A program made the position numbers and the translations under genes. The notes under the pieces were generated by a model, which saw nothing but the letters and a program-made list of their open reading frames with translations, was not told where the DNA came from and made no database searches. Below, piece after piece: positions 9,001-16,970 of a stretch of DNA of 45,382 bases (positions are counted from its first letter, which is position 1; the number at the start of each line of letters is the position of its first letter). The DNA is from Shewanella nanhaiensis. GTDB taxonomy: Bacteria; Pseudomonadota; Gammaproteobacteria; Enterobacterales; Shewanellaceae. The DNA lies in the NCBI RefSeq assembly GCF_019457885.1, contig NZ_JAHZST010000018.1, positions 75,052 to 120,433 on the forward strand, read 5' to 3'.

Positions 9001-9493
9001 AAATCATAAAATAGATGTCTCATCTGTGTTAGGTCGGGGCTCAGTATTCTCGATTCGGGTGCCACTAGGTAAAGCAGTCAGTGAGCCTCAACCTAAGAAG
9101 ATCCCAAGCCTGTTACAACCTTTAGCTGGCGTTAAAGTGCTCTGTATTGATAATGAAGAAGCTATTTTGGCCGGATTAGAGAGCCTACTTAGTCGCTGGA
9201 AGTGTGAGGTTATTAGCGCTAAAGATCTGGCTGATGCGCGTATTAAACTTGGTCTTAAAGGTGTTGCTCCCGATATTGTCTTAGCGGATTACCACCTTGA
9301 CGATGGGCAAAATGGTGTCGATGCCCTCAACGGTATACGTGCTCTGTATGGCAGTCATCTTCCTGGCATATTGATCACAGCCAACACCAGTAAACGTTTG
9401 ATTGATGATGTGCATAGCCAAGGGTATCACTATATGGCCAAGATGGTTAAGCCAGCAGCATTGAGGGCGTTGATTTCGAGTTTAGTTAAGTAG
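6071..9493 (+). CDS. crbS: CrbS-type hybrid sensor kinase with sodium/solute symporter domain
   Basis: A 1140-residue inner-membrane protein. Residues 1 to about 500 are a multi-helix SSS-family transporter-like domain (starts NLTIFVGVIAVLYVF; contains SWSFLGTVGQSAQDLW). A PAS-type domain (about 615-735), a coiled coil, a HisKA domain with AAVGHDLMQPLNAAR (His790), a HATPase (GLGLGLAI motif) and a C-terminal receiver with Asp1073 (VLADYHLDDG) follow. This architecture is that of CrbS/CbrA-like kinases; CrbS controls acs. Divergence from acs, with crbR 2.2 kb downstream, supports CrbS. AGAGGAAAA lies about 15 bases upstream and GAGAGC nearer. The stimulus and any transport activity are unknown. 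Confidence 0.88.
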   Translation: MNLTIFVGVIAVLYVFLLFLLAWGAERWFSQFTKRIQVWVYGLSLAVYCSSWSFLGTVGQSAQDLWSFLPIFVGPILIFTFGFGLLRKMVIVSKAHNITSVADFIAARYGKSQLLAAIVTLIALFGIMPYIALQLKAMVFSLNLFQPEDSPFDGAKVSLIITAILAMFAILFGTRKLDATEHNPGMMLAIAFESLVKLAAFLIVGIVISFGYFDGFGDIWQQAEQKNLISAPELSVGALMPQLLVGMAAFLCMPRQFHVMMVECSNENTLLKARWLFPLYLLLFGLFVAPLALAGKLILGDSVAADTYVINMPLALDQPIIAVIALLGTLSAATGMVIVAVVTISVMVSNEWLVPMMLRTGKIRQKNFSQFSLFLLNARRLSIIIILGLGYFSYLSFIDSDSLSGLGMLSFGAFAQLAPALIGGMYWKHGNRSGVLMGLIVGFGLWCYILLKGASDVSGVFNNDFGLLDSINPNVRDILTALLANCACYMLGSIWFRAGVVERIQASEFVSPGNLKSNSTRKAAAVSQQDLLILASRFVSPTRAYESFSRFSEEAVKSDSWHKSAPPELIAHTEHMLAGVLGGSSASLVMDSVQQGRDLALDEVFSLVDEASSKIILSQDMLRGAIEHAYEGMSVVDKDLNLVAWNYKYAELYQYPASFLQEGMPISDVVRFNASRGFCGEGDIEEKVNTRVQHMRDGTAHVSERRRKDGKVIKIQGNPMPGGGFVMTFTDITQYREHAKALQEMNDTLEARVKERTYELAMLNSQLLEAKAQEEMANASKSKFLAAVGHDLMQPLNAARLFTASLSQYPNLDQEGRTTLSHVNSSLKIAGELLTDLLDISKLDSGMIEVNRRDFSVSELIDGLGVEFAAMANDNQIKFKMVSSSTSINSDLNLLRRVLQNFLTNAYRYARGSKVLFGCRHRGDELEIQVLDTGCGIDEAETKEIFKEFKRLDNPTSNSVSGLGLGLAIADRISRVLNHKIDVSSVLGRGSVFSIRVPLGKAVSEPQPKKIPSLLQPLAGVKVLCIDNEEAILAGLESLLSRWKCEVISAKDLADARIKLGLKGVAPDIVLADYHLDDGQNGVDALNGIRALYGSHLPGILITANTSKRLIDDVHSQGYHYMAKMVKPAALRALISSLVK

Positions 9494-9525
9494 TGTCATT
9501 TAGATTTTTAGAAGCAGGAGTTGCT

Positions 9526-10137
9526 GTGAATACAGTGTGTGTCGATGGTAAAAATATTAGTCCTTCCAAAATTATCTGTGTTGGACGAAATTATGTGGAG
9601 CATATTCGTGAGTTAAATAATGACGTTCCCGATGAGCTTCTGCTATTTGTTAAACCAAACTCAGCCATTTCGACAGAGCTAGCGAGTTTTCACCAAGAAG
9701 TGTTGCACTATGAGGCTGAACTTAGCTTTTTATATGAGAAGGGCAGGTTTAGTGCTGTTGGGCTCGGATTGGACTTGACCAAACGAGCACTGCAGAGCGA
9801 GTTGAAAGCCAAAGGTTTACCTTGGGAGAGAGCAAAAGCGTTTGATGGCTCTGCGCTATTTTCATCTTTTGTTTATATCGAGAAGATAAGTAATGATCTC
9901 AATTTTAAACTAACCATCAATGGTAATTTAGCCCAGAGTGGTCATATTGAGTTGATGATGAACTCTCCTGAGCATATTTTGAATGAAATAACCTCATTTA
10001 TGCGTTTAGAGGATGGCGATGTTGTGATGACAGGGACTCCAAAAGGTGTCGGCGAGATCCATCAGAGTGATCGCTTTGAGTTAACTCTATTTGACGCAGA
10101 GGTTGAACTGACTAAGGCATCTTGGAAAGCTAAGTAA
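9526..10137 (+). CDS. Fumarylacetoacetate hydrolase (FAH) family protein
   Basis: A 203-residue cytosolic enzyme of the FAH/YcgM family, metal-dependent hydrolases or decarboxylases of beta-keto acids; members include acylpyruvases and oxaloacetate decarboxylases. The motif IICVGRNYVEH begins the domain. Likely metal ligands are Glu63 and Glu65 (HYEAELSF) and Asp83 (GLGLDLTKR). GTPKGVG near the end is also conserved. A GTG at 9493 would overlap the crbS stop, but GTG at 9526 is preferred: AGGAG ends 5 bases before it and NTVCVDG aligns with the family N-terminus. Placement directly after crbS suggests co-transcription. The physiological substrate is not readable. Confidence 0.85.
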   Translation: MNTVCVDGKNISPSKIICVGRNYVEHIRELNNDVPDELLLFVKPNSAISTELASFHQEVLHYEAELSFLYEKGRFSAVGLGLDLTKRALQSELKAKGLPWERAKAFDGSALFSSFVYIEKISNDLNFKLTINGNLAQSGHIELMMNSPEHILNEITSFMRLEDGDVVMTGTPKGVGEIHQSDRFELTLFDAEVELTKASWKAK

Positions 10138-10140
10138 GAG

Positions 10141-10164
10141 AGCGGGTCATGAGTCTGGCCCGCT
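10141..10164 (+). terminator. Possible terminator after the FAH gene
   Basis: AGCGGG (10141-10146) pairs with CCCGCT (10159-10164) around a 12-base loop, followed by TTTCAGATCTCTTTTT. The stem is GC-rich but the T-run is interrupted. Confidence 0.45.
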
Positions 10165-10284
10165 TTCAGATCTCTTTTTAAGGCTACTTTGTAAAATATA
10201 AATTACTTATTACTCTACTTGTAAGATACACCTCGATTCTCTCACCCTGCACAATTTCTTATTTCAAATAACAGGGCAATAGGA

Positions 10285-10312
10285 TTGACGAATATAATTC
10301 CTTCTATATACT
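10285..10312 (+). promoter_or_regulatory. Sigma-70-like promoter of the PuuB-like gene
   Basis: TTGACG (10285-10290) and TATACT (10307-10312) are spaced by 16 bases, each matching five of six consensus bases. Transcription would begin near 10319, giving a leader of about 54 bases. Confidence 0.6.
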
Positions 10313-10345
10313 CGGGCTAACAGTGTAAAAAATATAAAACGTAAA

Positions 10346-10361
10346 GTTTGTTTTAACAAAC
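10346..10361. promoter_or_regulatory. Palindrome directly before the PuuB-like ribosome site
   Basis: GTTTGTTTTAACAAAC is a perfect palindrome that ends where the GGAGAG ribosome site begins. It may be an operator for a dimeric repressor or a leader hairpin that modulates translation. Confidence 0.4.
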
Positions 10362-10372
10362 GGAGAGCTTGC

Positions 10373-11662
10373 ATGCCAGAGCCAAGGTGTAACTCATATT
10401 ATAATGCGACGATTAATGATGAGACTCAATATCCTAGATTGGAGGGAGAGCATCGAGTTGATGTGGTGATTGTTGGCGGAGGGTTTACTGGTGTTGCAAC
10501 CGCAGTTGAGCTTGCTGAGCGAGGCTATAAGGTCGCTATTGTAGAAGCGAATAAAATTGGCTGGGGAGCAACGGGACGAAATGGCGGTCAGGTAACAGGC
10601 AGTTTGTCTGGTGATCAAGCTATGACCAAGCAATTAAACAACAAGTTAGGTTGTGAGGCTGAAAAGTTTGTTTGGGATCTGCGCTGGCGTGGTCATGAGA
10701 TCATTAAATCTCGCGTTCATAAATACAACATTGAGTGTGACCTTAAGTTTGGTCATCTACATACCGCTTATAAACCTACCCATATGGCTGAGATGCAAGC
10801 AACTTATGATGAGGCGGTGAAACGTGGCATGGGGGATGAGGTCTCTTTGCTCTCTAAGAAAGATATTCCTCAATATCTGGAAACACCACTTTATCACGGT
10901 GGTTTGCTCAACAAGCGTAATATGCATCTGCATTCGGTGAATCTGTGTATTGGTGAAGCTAGAGCGGCTGAGCATCATGGAGCGCTTATTTTCGAAAACT
11001 CTCCTGTTATCGATATTACTGATGGCAACTTACCGGTCGTGACTACGGCTCATGGCTCGATAACGGCTAATAGCGTTCTGTTAGCGGGTAATGCCTACCA
11101 TAAGCTGGCGAGAAAGCGTTTAGCTGGTATGTTATTTCCCGCATCACTGGGCAACTGCGCAACAGTGAAGCTGACTCCAGAGGTGGCTCAGGCGATTAAC
11201 CCGCACGATATTGCGGTATATGACAGTCGCTTTGTGCTGGATTATTTTCGAATGACGGCCGATCATAGGCTTATGTTTGGCGGAGGAACTAACTATTCTG
11301 GTCGTGATTCGAAAGATCTGGCTAAAGAGTTACGCCCAGGAATTGAGCGTACTTTTCCTCGATTGAAAGGGGTGGAGATTGAGTTTGAATGGACAGGTAT
11401 GGCTGGGATTGTGGTAAACAGAATTCCGCAGCTAGGCAAGGTATCCAAAAATGTTTTTTACTGCCAAGGTTATTCGGGACATGGAGTCGCAACGAGTCAC
11501 ATCATGGGAGAGATCATGGCCAATGCCATCATTGGGGAGCTGACAGAGTTTGATCTTTTTGCTGGTATGAAACATATACGCTTACCGGTTGGTGAGTGGT
11601 TAGGTAACCAAGGGATGGCATTAGGCATGCTCTATTATCGTATGATGGAAAACTTCCGTTAA
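10373..11662 (+). CDS. FAD-dependent oxidoreductase, PuuB/OrdL (DAO) family
   Basis: A 429-residue flavoprotein of the D-amino-acid oxidase fold. The FAD dinucleotide motif VIVGGGFTGVATAVELAERG lies at about residues 33-52, WGATGRNGGQVTG follows near 65, and the C-terminal cap returns to the flavin with GYSGHGVATSH. The layout matches gamma-glutamylputrescine oxidase PuuB and relatives, which oxidise secondary or primary amines to an aldehyde and H2O2. No other putrescine gene is adjacent, so the substrate is uncertain. GGAG is 7 bases before the ATG. It has its own promoter, and a shared terminator separates it from crbR. Confidence 0.8.
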   Translation: MPEPRCNSYYNATINDETQYPRLEGEHRVDVVIVGGGFTGVATAVELAERGYKVAIVEANKIGWGATGRNGGQVTGSLSGDQAMTKQLNNKLGCEAEKFVWDLRWRGHEIIKSRVHKYNIECDLKFGHLHTAYKPTHMAEMQATYDEAVKRGMGDEVSLLSKKDIPQYLETPLYHGGLLNKRNMHLHSVNLCIGEARAAEHHGALIFENSPVIDITDGNLPVVTTAHGSITANSVLLAGNAYHKLARKRLAGMLFPASLGNCATVKLTPEVAQAINPHDIAVYDSRFVLDYFRMTADHRLMFGGGTNYSGRDSKDLAKELRPGIERTFPRLKGVEIEFEWTGMAGIVVNRIPQLGKVSKNVFYCQGYSGHGVATSHIMGEIMANAIIGELTEFDLFAGMKHIRLPVGEWLGNQGMALGMLYYRMMENFR

Positions 11663-11690
11663 CTTGAAATAACTTTTGCTAACTTGAAAT

Positions 11691-11718
11691 AAAAAGCCGA
11701 TCAAATGATCGGCTTTTT
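11691..11718. terminator. Bidirectional terminator, PuuB-like / crbR
   Basis: GCCGATC (11696-11702) pairs with GATCGGC (11707-11713), flanked by AAAAA and TTTTT, so both converging genes can end here. Just before it the 13-base TAACTTGAAATAA occurs twice (11659-11692 region). Confidence 0.85.
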
Positions 11719-11739
11719 AATGGAAACTGGTTTTGATAT

Positions 11740-12399
11740 TTACAGTTCGACTTTTTCCATCTCAAGCTGCTGCAGTGATATCACGGCCTGAGTTCGATTT
11801 CGTACTCCGAGTTTACGAAATATTGCGGTGGCATGAGCCTTGATGGTGGCTTCTGACACACCTAAGTCATAAGCGATCTGTTTATTAAGCAGCCCTTCGG
11901 CAAACATCTGCAGCACCTTGTATTGCTGTGGAGTGAGATCCGATAACTTACTGGCGATCAGCGCCGTCGCATCCTCCTCAATATCTTGTAGCTCAACATC
12001 TTGTGGCAGCCAAATATCTCCATAGAGTACTGAAGTTAAGGCTTCTGCAAGAGAATCCATGGATGAAGATTTAGGAATAAAACCTGCACTGCCGTAGTGT
12101 ACTGCTCGGCTTATGGTGATGTTGTCTTCGTGGGCCGAAATAACAACAACAGGCAGCTCAGGATAGTGGGTGCGTAGGTGAATTAACGTTGAGTAGCCGT
12201 GTGAGCCCGGCATCTGAAGATCCAGTAAGACAAGATCATATTCAACATCAGCTTTTTCAAGCAGAGTTTGAAGTGCTTCTGCGCTATCTGCCTCAAACCA
12301 ATGAGTATCTGCAAAGGGGCCGCTCAGAGCCTGACGAAGTGCATTGCGAAATAACGGGTGATCATCTGCGATGATTATATTTAAATTTTCTAGCTTCAT
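11740..12399 (-). CDS. crbR: CrbR-type LuxR-family response regulator
   Basis: A 219-residue two-component regulator. The receiver domain has the acidic pair Asp12-Asp13, the phospho-acceptor Asp60 (VLLDLQMPG) and Lys114 in the FIPKSS motif. The C-terminal LuxR/NarL helix-turn-helix (about 152-212) contains LTPQQYKVLQMFAEG and ATIKAHATAIFRKLGV. It is the likely partner of CrbS: CrbR orthologues activate acs when acetate use is needed. It lies 2.2 kb from crbS with the FAH and PuuB-like genes between. The ribosome site is weak. A palindrome like that at acs lies 118 bases upstream, which suggests autoregulation. Confidence 0.85.
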   Translation of the reverse strand: MKLENLNIIIADDHPLFRNALRQALSGPFADTHWFEADSAEALQTLLEKADVEYDLVLLDLQMPGSHGYSTLIHLRTHYPELPVVVISAHEDNITISRAVHYGSAGFIPKSSSMDSLAEALTSVLYGDIWLPQDVELQDIEEDATALIASKLSDLTPQQYKVLQMFAEGLLNKQIAYDLGVSEATIKAHATAIFRKLGVRNRTQAVISLQQLEMEKVEL

Positions 12400-12516
12400 G
12401 GCTTTTATAGTTGTGTTAGTTGCTCGTGAAGATTAAGCCAATGTAACAGAAAAATGACATTCGATTCTATTGGTTTATTGGTTATTAGAGAAAAAATTGT
12501 GTTTAAATTCGGTTTG

Positions 12517-12532
12517 TTAGACTTAAGTCTAA
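12517..12532. promoter_or_regulatory. Candidate CrbR operator upstream of crbR
   Basis: TTAGACTTAAGTCTAA is a perfect 16-base palindrome in the crbR upstream region. It shares TTAGAC-N4-GTCTA with the element before acs. The function as a CrbR site is inferred. Confidence 0.5.
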
Positions 12533-12544
12533 TGATTTGCGGCT

Positions 12545-12574
12545 AAAAAACAACCACCAGTAGTGTGGTGGTTG
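12545..12574 (-). terminator. Terminator of the thioesterase gene
   Basis: CAACCACCA (12551-12559) pairs with TGGTGGTTG (12566-12574). Read on the minus strand the stem is followed by six T residues, 44 bases after the thioesterase stop. Confidence 0.8.
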
Positions 12575-12617
12575 ACCAGATAAAGACAAAGTATGCAGTC
12601 GCTTAACTGCAGTTTTA

Positions 12618-13046
12618 TTATAAATTGTCAGTCCAGACTTTAGTGGCCTTTCGGTTTTCATCTACAGCAACAAAAGTGAATACACCTCTGATGGCGTGTT
12701 CACGCACATCTTGGTACATATCCTCAACAAAAATATTCACCTCAACCTTAAGGGAGGTGTTACCTACGTGTATGACGTTGGCGATGATCTCAGCCAAGCT
12801 TCCCGCTGGGATCGCTTTTTTAAAGTCGATTCTGTCTGAGCTGACAGTGACTAAAGGCTTACGACAGAATCGAGTCGCTGCGATAAACGCTGTTTCATCC
12901 ATCCAAGACAGTGCTTCACCACCAAATAGTGTGTTGTGGTGGTTAGTAATAGAGGGAAAAATAGCTTTTATAACTCTTGCTTCAGAGTTTTGAATTCGTT
13001 TATTCATGGCATCTGAGCGAGTTTCAGGGGAGTGAGTCAATGGCAT
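12618..13046 (-). CDS. Hotdog-fold acyl-CoA thioesterase
   Basis: A 142-residue single-hotdog acyl-CoA thioesterase of the YciA/ACOT type, which hydrolyses acyl-CoA to fatty acid and CoA in the cytosol. The typical segment NTLFGGEALSWMDETAF holds the central helix and catalytic acidic residue. VSSDRIDFKKAIPAG and GNTSLKVEVNIFVED follow as the core strands. An AGG lies 9 bases before the first ATG; a second ATG at codon 14 lacks a ribosome site. The gene is single and ends at its own terminator. The acyl-chain preference cannot be inferred. Confidence 0.85.
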   Translation of the reverse strand: MPLTHSPETRSDAMNKRIQNSEARVIKAIFPSITNHHNTLFGGEALSWMDETAFIAATRFCRKPLVTVSSDRIDFKKAIPAGSLAEIIANVIHVGNTSLKVEVNIFVEDMYQDVREHAIRGVFTFVAVDENRKATKVWTDNL

Positions 13047-13454
13047 ACGGCAACCTAAGGTTATGCGGTTTAAACAGCCCCAAATTATATCATTTTGTGG
13101 CTTTAAAGAAACATTAGATAAGGTGATTAATAATGCATTTTAAAATAGATTACTGCTAATTTAATATTATTATGTGTGCGAAAAAACAATAATCAGTAAG
13201 CTATATTTGATTTTAAAGTTAATATTTTTGAATAATTAACAAAATAAAATTTATTTCTTAGTTATTGATAGATAAGGTTAAATTTAAAAGTGTTATAAGC
13301 TAGGTCGGTATTAATATAATAAAATAATAACCAAACCCTTGTTTTATGTGTAGATTAATATAGCCGATGCTGTTGCCTCTGTGGTTATGTTGTGAGTGAG
13401 TTGTCTCTATATTTAGGTTGTTCGGTAAAACTAAATAATAATAGGAATAATACC
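13047..13454. other. Long AT-rich region upstream of the chitinase
   Basis: About 400 bases without a credible gene. The centre (13130-13330) is very AT-rich with many A and T tracts, as in a bent promoter region. I saw no clear NagR-like or CRP-like palindrome. TAGGAATAATACC before the ATG at 13455 is the chitinase ribosome site. Confidence 0.5.
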
Positions 13455-16400
13455 ATGAGTAACAAAACTGCATATTTGAGCAGGCGTCGCCGCTTAGCTC
13501 TGTTAATAAGCACGGCCTTGATGAGTCAAGGGGTGATTAATCAGGCTTACGCCGTCGATTGCCAAGGGGTCGCACCTTGGTCTGCTGATACCGTATACGC
13601 CACCACGACACAAGTCACGCAATCAAATAGCCTCTATCAAAATAAGTGGTGGACAACGAATGAGTCTCCATCTGAGGCTGGACAATGGGGAGTTTGGGAA
13701 ACCTTAGGTCAATGTGATGGCATATCAAATCAACCCCCTGTGGTTAATATTCTCTCCCCTTTAGCCGATGCACGCGTGCTCTTAAATGACTCTGTTATTC
13801 TTGATGCTGAGGTGACTGACAGTGATGGTACCTTAACTTCTCAGGTGTGGACGGCTAATGGAGTTGTGGTTACTTCCCCTTGGGTTGCTCAGGAGAAAGG
13901 CGGTGTGGTTCTGACATTAACCGCTACCGACAATGATGGTGCCAGCACAGAGAAAAGCGTATCAGTTACAGTTATTAATGGGCAAAATCAATTTCCTGTC
14001 ACTTCGATTGTTTCGCCCTCAAATGACAGCGTTGTCACCTCTGGCGATAATCTTATTATCTCTGCAACGGCTTCCGATCCAGATGCGGGTGATAGCATCG
14101 CTAAGCTTGAATTGCTTGTAGATGGCGTGGTTTCAGGCACTGATCTTACTTCTCCCTATGAGTTCAACTGGACAGCTTCAAGCCAAGGAGGTCATACACT
14201 GCAAACTCGTGCTTTTGATCTACAAAATAACAGCGCTGTCTCTGAGTTGGTAAATATCAATGTTAGCGCAGCTAATCAGCTACCCAGTGTTGTTCTATCA
14301 GCACCAAATGCCAACTTTTCTTTACCTATTAATGGTGAACTTACTATTAGTGCTGATGCGCAAGATGTTGATGGTGAGGTGGTAAGTGTGAGTTTCTATG
14401 CAAATGGTCTACTTATTGAAACCGATACTGTAGCGCCGTTTACGGCACTCTACACTGGAATAGAGGCTGGTGATCTCTCGATTACAGCGCAGGCGACAGA
14501 TAACTTAGGTGCAAATACGTCCTCATCTGCCGTGATGGGCTATGTTGGTGATAGGCCAACTAGCCACGAAATTTGTCGTCCAGATGGTTTAGAGGGGGAC
14601 TCAGTTTATTGTGATATTTATGATGAGCAGGGTCGCGAGAAGATGGGCGCCGATCATGCACGACGTGTGATTGGTTACTTTACCTCTTGGAGAAATGGTA
14701 CCAATGGTCAACCTAGCTATCTGGTAAATGATATTCCATGGGATAAGATCACTCATATCAACTACGCCTTTGCTCATGTTAATAGTGACAATAAAGTCTC
14801 TGTCGGCAATCCAAACAGCGTCGATAATCCTGCTACTGGCATGACATGGTCGGGTGTTGCGGGCGCCGAGATGGATCCTGAATACAGTTATCAAGGCCAC
14901 TTTAATCTACTCAATAAATACAAGAAGTTACACCCACAAGTGAAAACGCTCATCTCAATTGGTGGTTGGGCTGAGACGGGGGGCTATTTTGATGAGAATG
15001 GCGTGCGAGTCGCCAGTGGTGGCTTCTACGAGATGACCAAGACTCAGGCAGGGATAAACACCTTCGCAGATTCTGTGGTTGAGTTCTTACGTACCTATGG
15101 TTTCGATGGTGCAGATATCGATTATGAATACGCAACCTCTATGGCTAAGTCGGGTAACCCTGATGATTTTGCTGTGGCAGATCCCCTAAGGGCGACCTTG
15201 TTTGCCCAATATGATTTGCTAATGAAAACATTGCGAGAAAAGTTGGATATTGCCAGTAAGCAAGATGGTAAACATTACATGTTAACTGTTGCCGCGCCCG
15301 CTTCTGGTTACTTGTTGCGTGGTATGGAAGCATATCAAATGTCACGTTTTCTCGATTACGTCAATATCATGAGCTATGACCTTCATGGCGCTTGGAATGA
15401 TTTTGTCGGTCACAATGCTGCACTTTTCGATACTGGTGAAGACGCTGAATTGGCATTTTGGGATGTGTATTCAACGGCGCAGTATGGCGGGATAGGTTAC
15501 TTAAATACTGACTGGGCTTACCACTACTTCCGTGGCGCCATGCCTGCTGGGCGCATCAATATAGGTTTGCCTTACTATACTCGCGGTTGGCAGGGAGTCA
15601 CAGGCGGTGTCAATGGTCTGTGGGGTAAAGCAGCACTGCCAGATCAAGCGACTTGCCCAGATGGAACGGGTGAAGGTGATAACAAATGTGGCTATGGTGC
15701 ACAGGGAATAGACAACCTTTGGCATGATCTTGATAAAGCGGGTAATGAGATGTTTGCCGGCTCTAATCCTATGTGGCATGCGAAGAACTTAGAGCAGGGG
15801 ATTGCTGGTAGTTATCTACCCGTTTATGGACTCGATCCTGTGAACGATCCTGCCGATCAACTGACAGGAACCTATGAGCGCCATTACGATAATGTGGCTC
15901 AATCATCATGGCTCTGGAACCCGGCTAAAAAAGTCTATTTGTCTACTGAAGATGAGCAAGCGATGAACGCTAAGGTTCAGTATGTGGTAGACAAAGGGAT
16001 CGGCGGTGTGATGTTCTGGGAGCTTGCTGGTGACTTTGATTGGTATCCAGAGCGCAATGGTGGTCAAGGCGAGTACTTTATCGGTGAGACAATGACGACT
16101 ATTGCCTACGATAAATTTGCTGCTGCAACGCCATATGGCAATAAGGTGAGTAACTCTCCAGCCTTGGCCAATACCATAGCAATGAGTGCGAGCTTATCTG
16201 GCTATAAAGTGGGTGATAGTAATTACCCAATTACGCCAACTTTGACTATCACCAACAACAGCCAAAGTACCATTCCTGGTGGCGCTGTATTTGAGTTTGA
16301 TATATCAACCTCTACCTCATCTCAAATTAGTGACCAATCTGGTATGAATTTGACTGTTATATCTGATGGGTCAAATGTGGGAGCTGGTAACGTAGGGGGG

Positions 16401-16844
16401 TTAGAAAATGACTTCCATCGTGTGCAGTTTACTCTGCCAAGCTACAAATCCATTGCACCAGATGCCGACTTTGGTGGCACGATTAAGTATTACCTGCCTG
16501 TATCCATGCCGTCGAACTTCACTGTCACATTTGATGGAGTGACCTATGACTTTGGTCAAGTTGGTGACACTGTGCCAGACGAATGTGAGCTTGATCCAAC
16601 AGCGCCAGGTTGTGGAGACACAACACCACCAACATCAGATCTGTGCAGTGCAGCCAATGTGAACCCTGCAACTATTCCAGCATATCCTAATTTTCCTCAA
16701 ACTGACTGGGCTGGTAACCCAAGTCACGCTATTGGTGGAGATAGGATGAAAGATGAGGCTGCAGTATTTGTTGCACTTTGGTGGACGAATGCCAAACCCA
16801 GTGCCGCAAGTGGTGATTGGGATTTTGTCTGTAACATAGATTAA
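13455..16844 (+). CDS. Secreted multidomain GH18 chitinase
   Basis: A 1129-residue extracellular endochitinase. Residues 1-33 are an Arg-rich signal peptide ending AYA. A CBM5/12 (ChtBD3) chitin-binding module follows (about 34-88; APWSADTVY, YQNKWWT, WGVWETLGQC). Three Ig/PKD-like repeats lie at about 93-380. The GH18 barrel (about 410-900) has SIGGW, the catalytic DGADIDYEY (551-559, proton donor Glu558), MSYDLHG and GVMFWELAGD. A beta-rich module (about 935-1040) and a diverged chitin-binding-like tail (ALWWTNAKPSAASGDW) close it. The start at 13455 fits AGGA 8 bases upstream and begins the signal peptide. The LPMO gene follows on the same strand. Confidence 0.93.
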   Translation: MSNKTAYLSRRRRLALLISTALMSQGVINQAYAVDCQGVAPWSADTVYATTTQVTQSNSLYQNKWWTTNESPSEAGQWGVWETLGQCDGISNQPPVVNILSPLADARVLLNDSVILDAEVTDSDGTLTSQVWTANGVVVTSPWVAQEKGGVVLTLTATDNDGASTEKSVSVTVINGQNQFPVTSIVSPSNDSVVTSGDNLIISATASDPDAGDSIAKLELLVDGVVSGTDLTSPYEFNWTASSQGGHTLQTRAFDLQNNSAVSELVNINVSAANQLPSVVLSAPNANFSLPINGELTISADAQDVDGEVVSVSFYANGLLIETDTVAPFTALYTGIEAGDLSITAQATDNLGANTSSSAVMGYVGDRPTSHEICRPDGLEGDSVYCDIYDEQGREKMGADHARRVIGYFTSWRNGTNGQPSYLVNDIPWDKITHINYAFAHVNSDNKVSVGNPNSVDNPATGMTWSGVAGAEMDPEYSYQGHFNLLNKYKKLHPQVKTLISIGGWAETGGYFDENGVRVASGGFYEMTKTQAGINTFADSVVEFLRTYGFDGADIDYEYATSMAKSGNPDDFAVADPLRATLFAQYDLLMKTLREKLDIASKQDGKHYMLTVAAPASGYLLRGMEAYQMSRFLDYVNIMSYDLHGAWNDFVGHNAALFDTGEDAELAFWDVYSTAQYGGIGYLNTDWAYHYFRGAMPAGRINIGLPYYTRGWQGVTGGVNGLWGKAALPDQATCPDGTGEGDNKCGYGAQGIDNLWHDLDKAGNEMFAGSNPMWHAKNLEQGIAGSYLPVYGLDPVNDPADQLTGTYERHYDNVAQSSWLWNPAKKVYLSTEDEQAMNAKVQYVVDKGIGGVMFWELAGDFDWYPERNGGQGEYFIGETMTTIAYDKFAAATPYGNKVSNSPALANTIAMSASLSGYKVGDSNYPITPTLTITNNSQSTIPGGAVFEFDISTSTSSQISDQSGMNLTVISDGSNVGAGNVGGLENDFHRVQFTLPSYKSIAPDADFGGTIKYYLPVSMPSNFTVTFDGVTYDFGQVGDTVPDECELDPTAPGCGDTTPPTSDLCSAANVNPATIPAYPNFPQTDWAGNPSHAIGGDRMKDEAAVFVALWWTNAKPSAASGDWDFVCNID

Positions 16845-16898
16845 TCCTACCAAGACATGAGAGCGGCATGTGCTGAATATACCGCTTTAAATGATTTT

Positions 16899-16919
16899 TG
16901 CCTCTTATTGCAAGAGGCA
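16899..16919 (+). other. Hairpin 1 in the chitinase-LPMO spacer
   Basis: TGCCTCTT (16899-16906) pairs perfectly with AAGAGGCA (16912-16919) around ATTGC. No T-run follows on the plus strand, so it is more likely an mRNA-stabilising or processing element than a terminator. Confidence 0.6.
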
Positions 16920-16931
16920 TCTTCCTATCCA

Positions 16932-16970
16932 ATGAGAGCTCATTTTCTGATGAGCTTCTCTCATTTTATT
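16932..16970 (+). terminator. Hairpin 2 / possible attenuator before the LPMO
   Basis: ATGAGAG (16932-16938) pairs with CTCTCAT (16958-16964), and CTCAT with ATGAG inside, leaving a 3-base bulge. TTTTATT follows. It lies only about 15 bases before the LPMO start and can act as a partial terminator of the chitinase message. Confidence 0.55.

Noticed and set aside
9493..9525. Earlier GTG start for the FAH-family gene overlapping the crbS stop
   Set aside because: The GTG at 9526 has AGGAG at the right distance and fits the family N-terminus; the earlier codon has no ribosome site.
14950..15345. Minus-strand ORFs inside the chitinase
   Set aside because: They are shadows of the GH18 coding frame with no ribosome sites or recognisable protein features.
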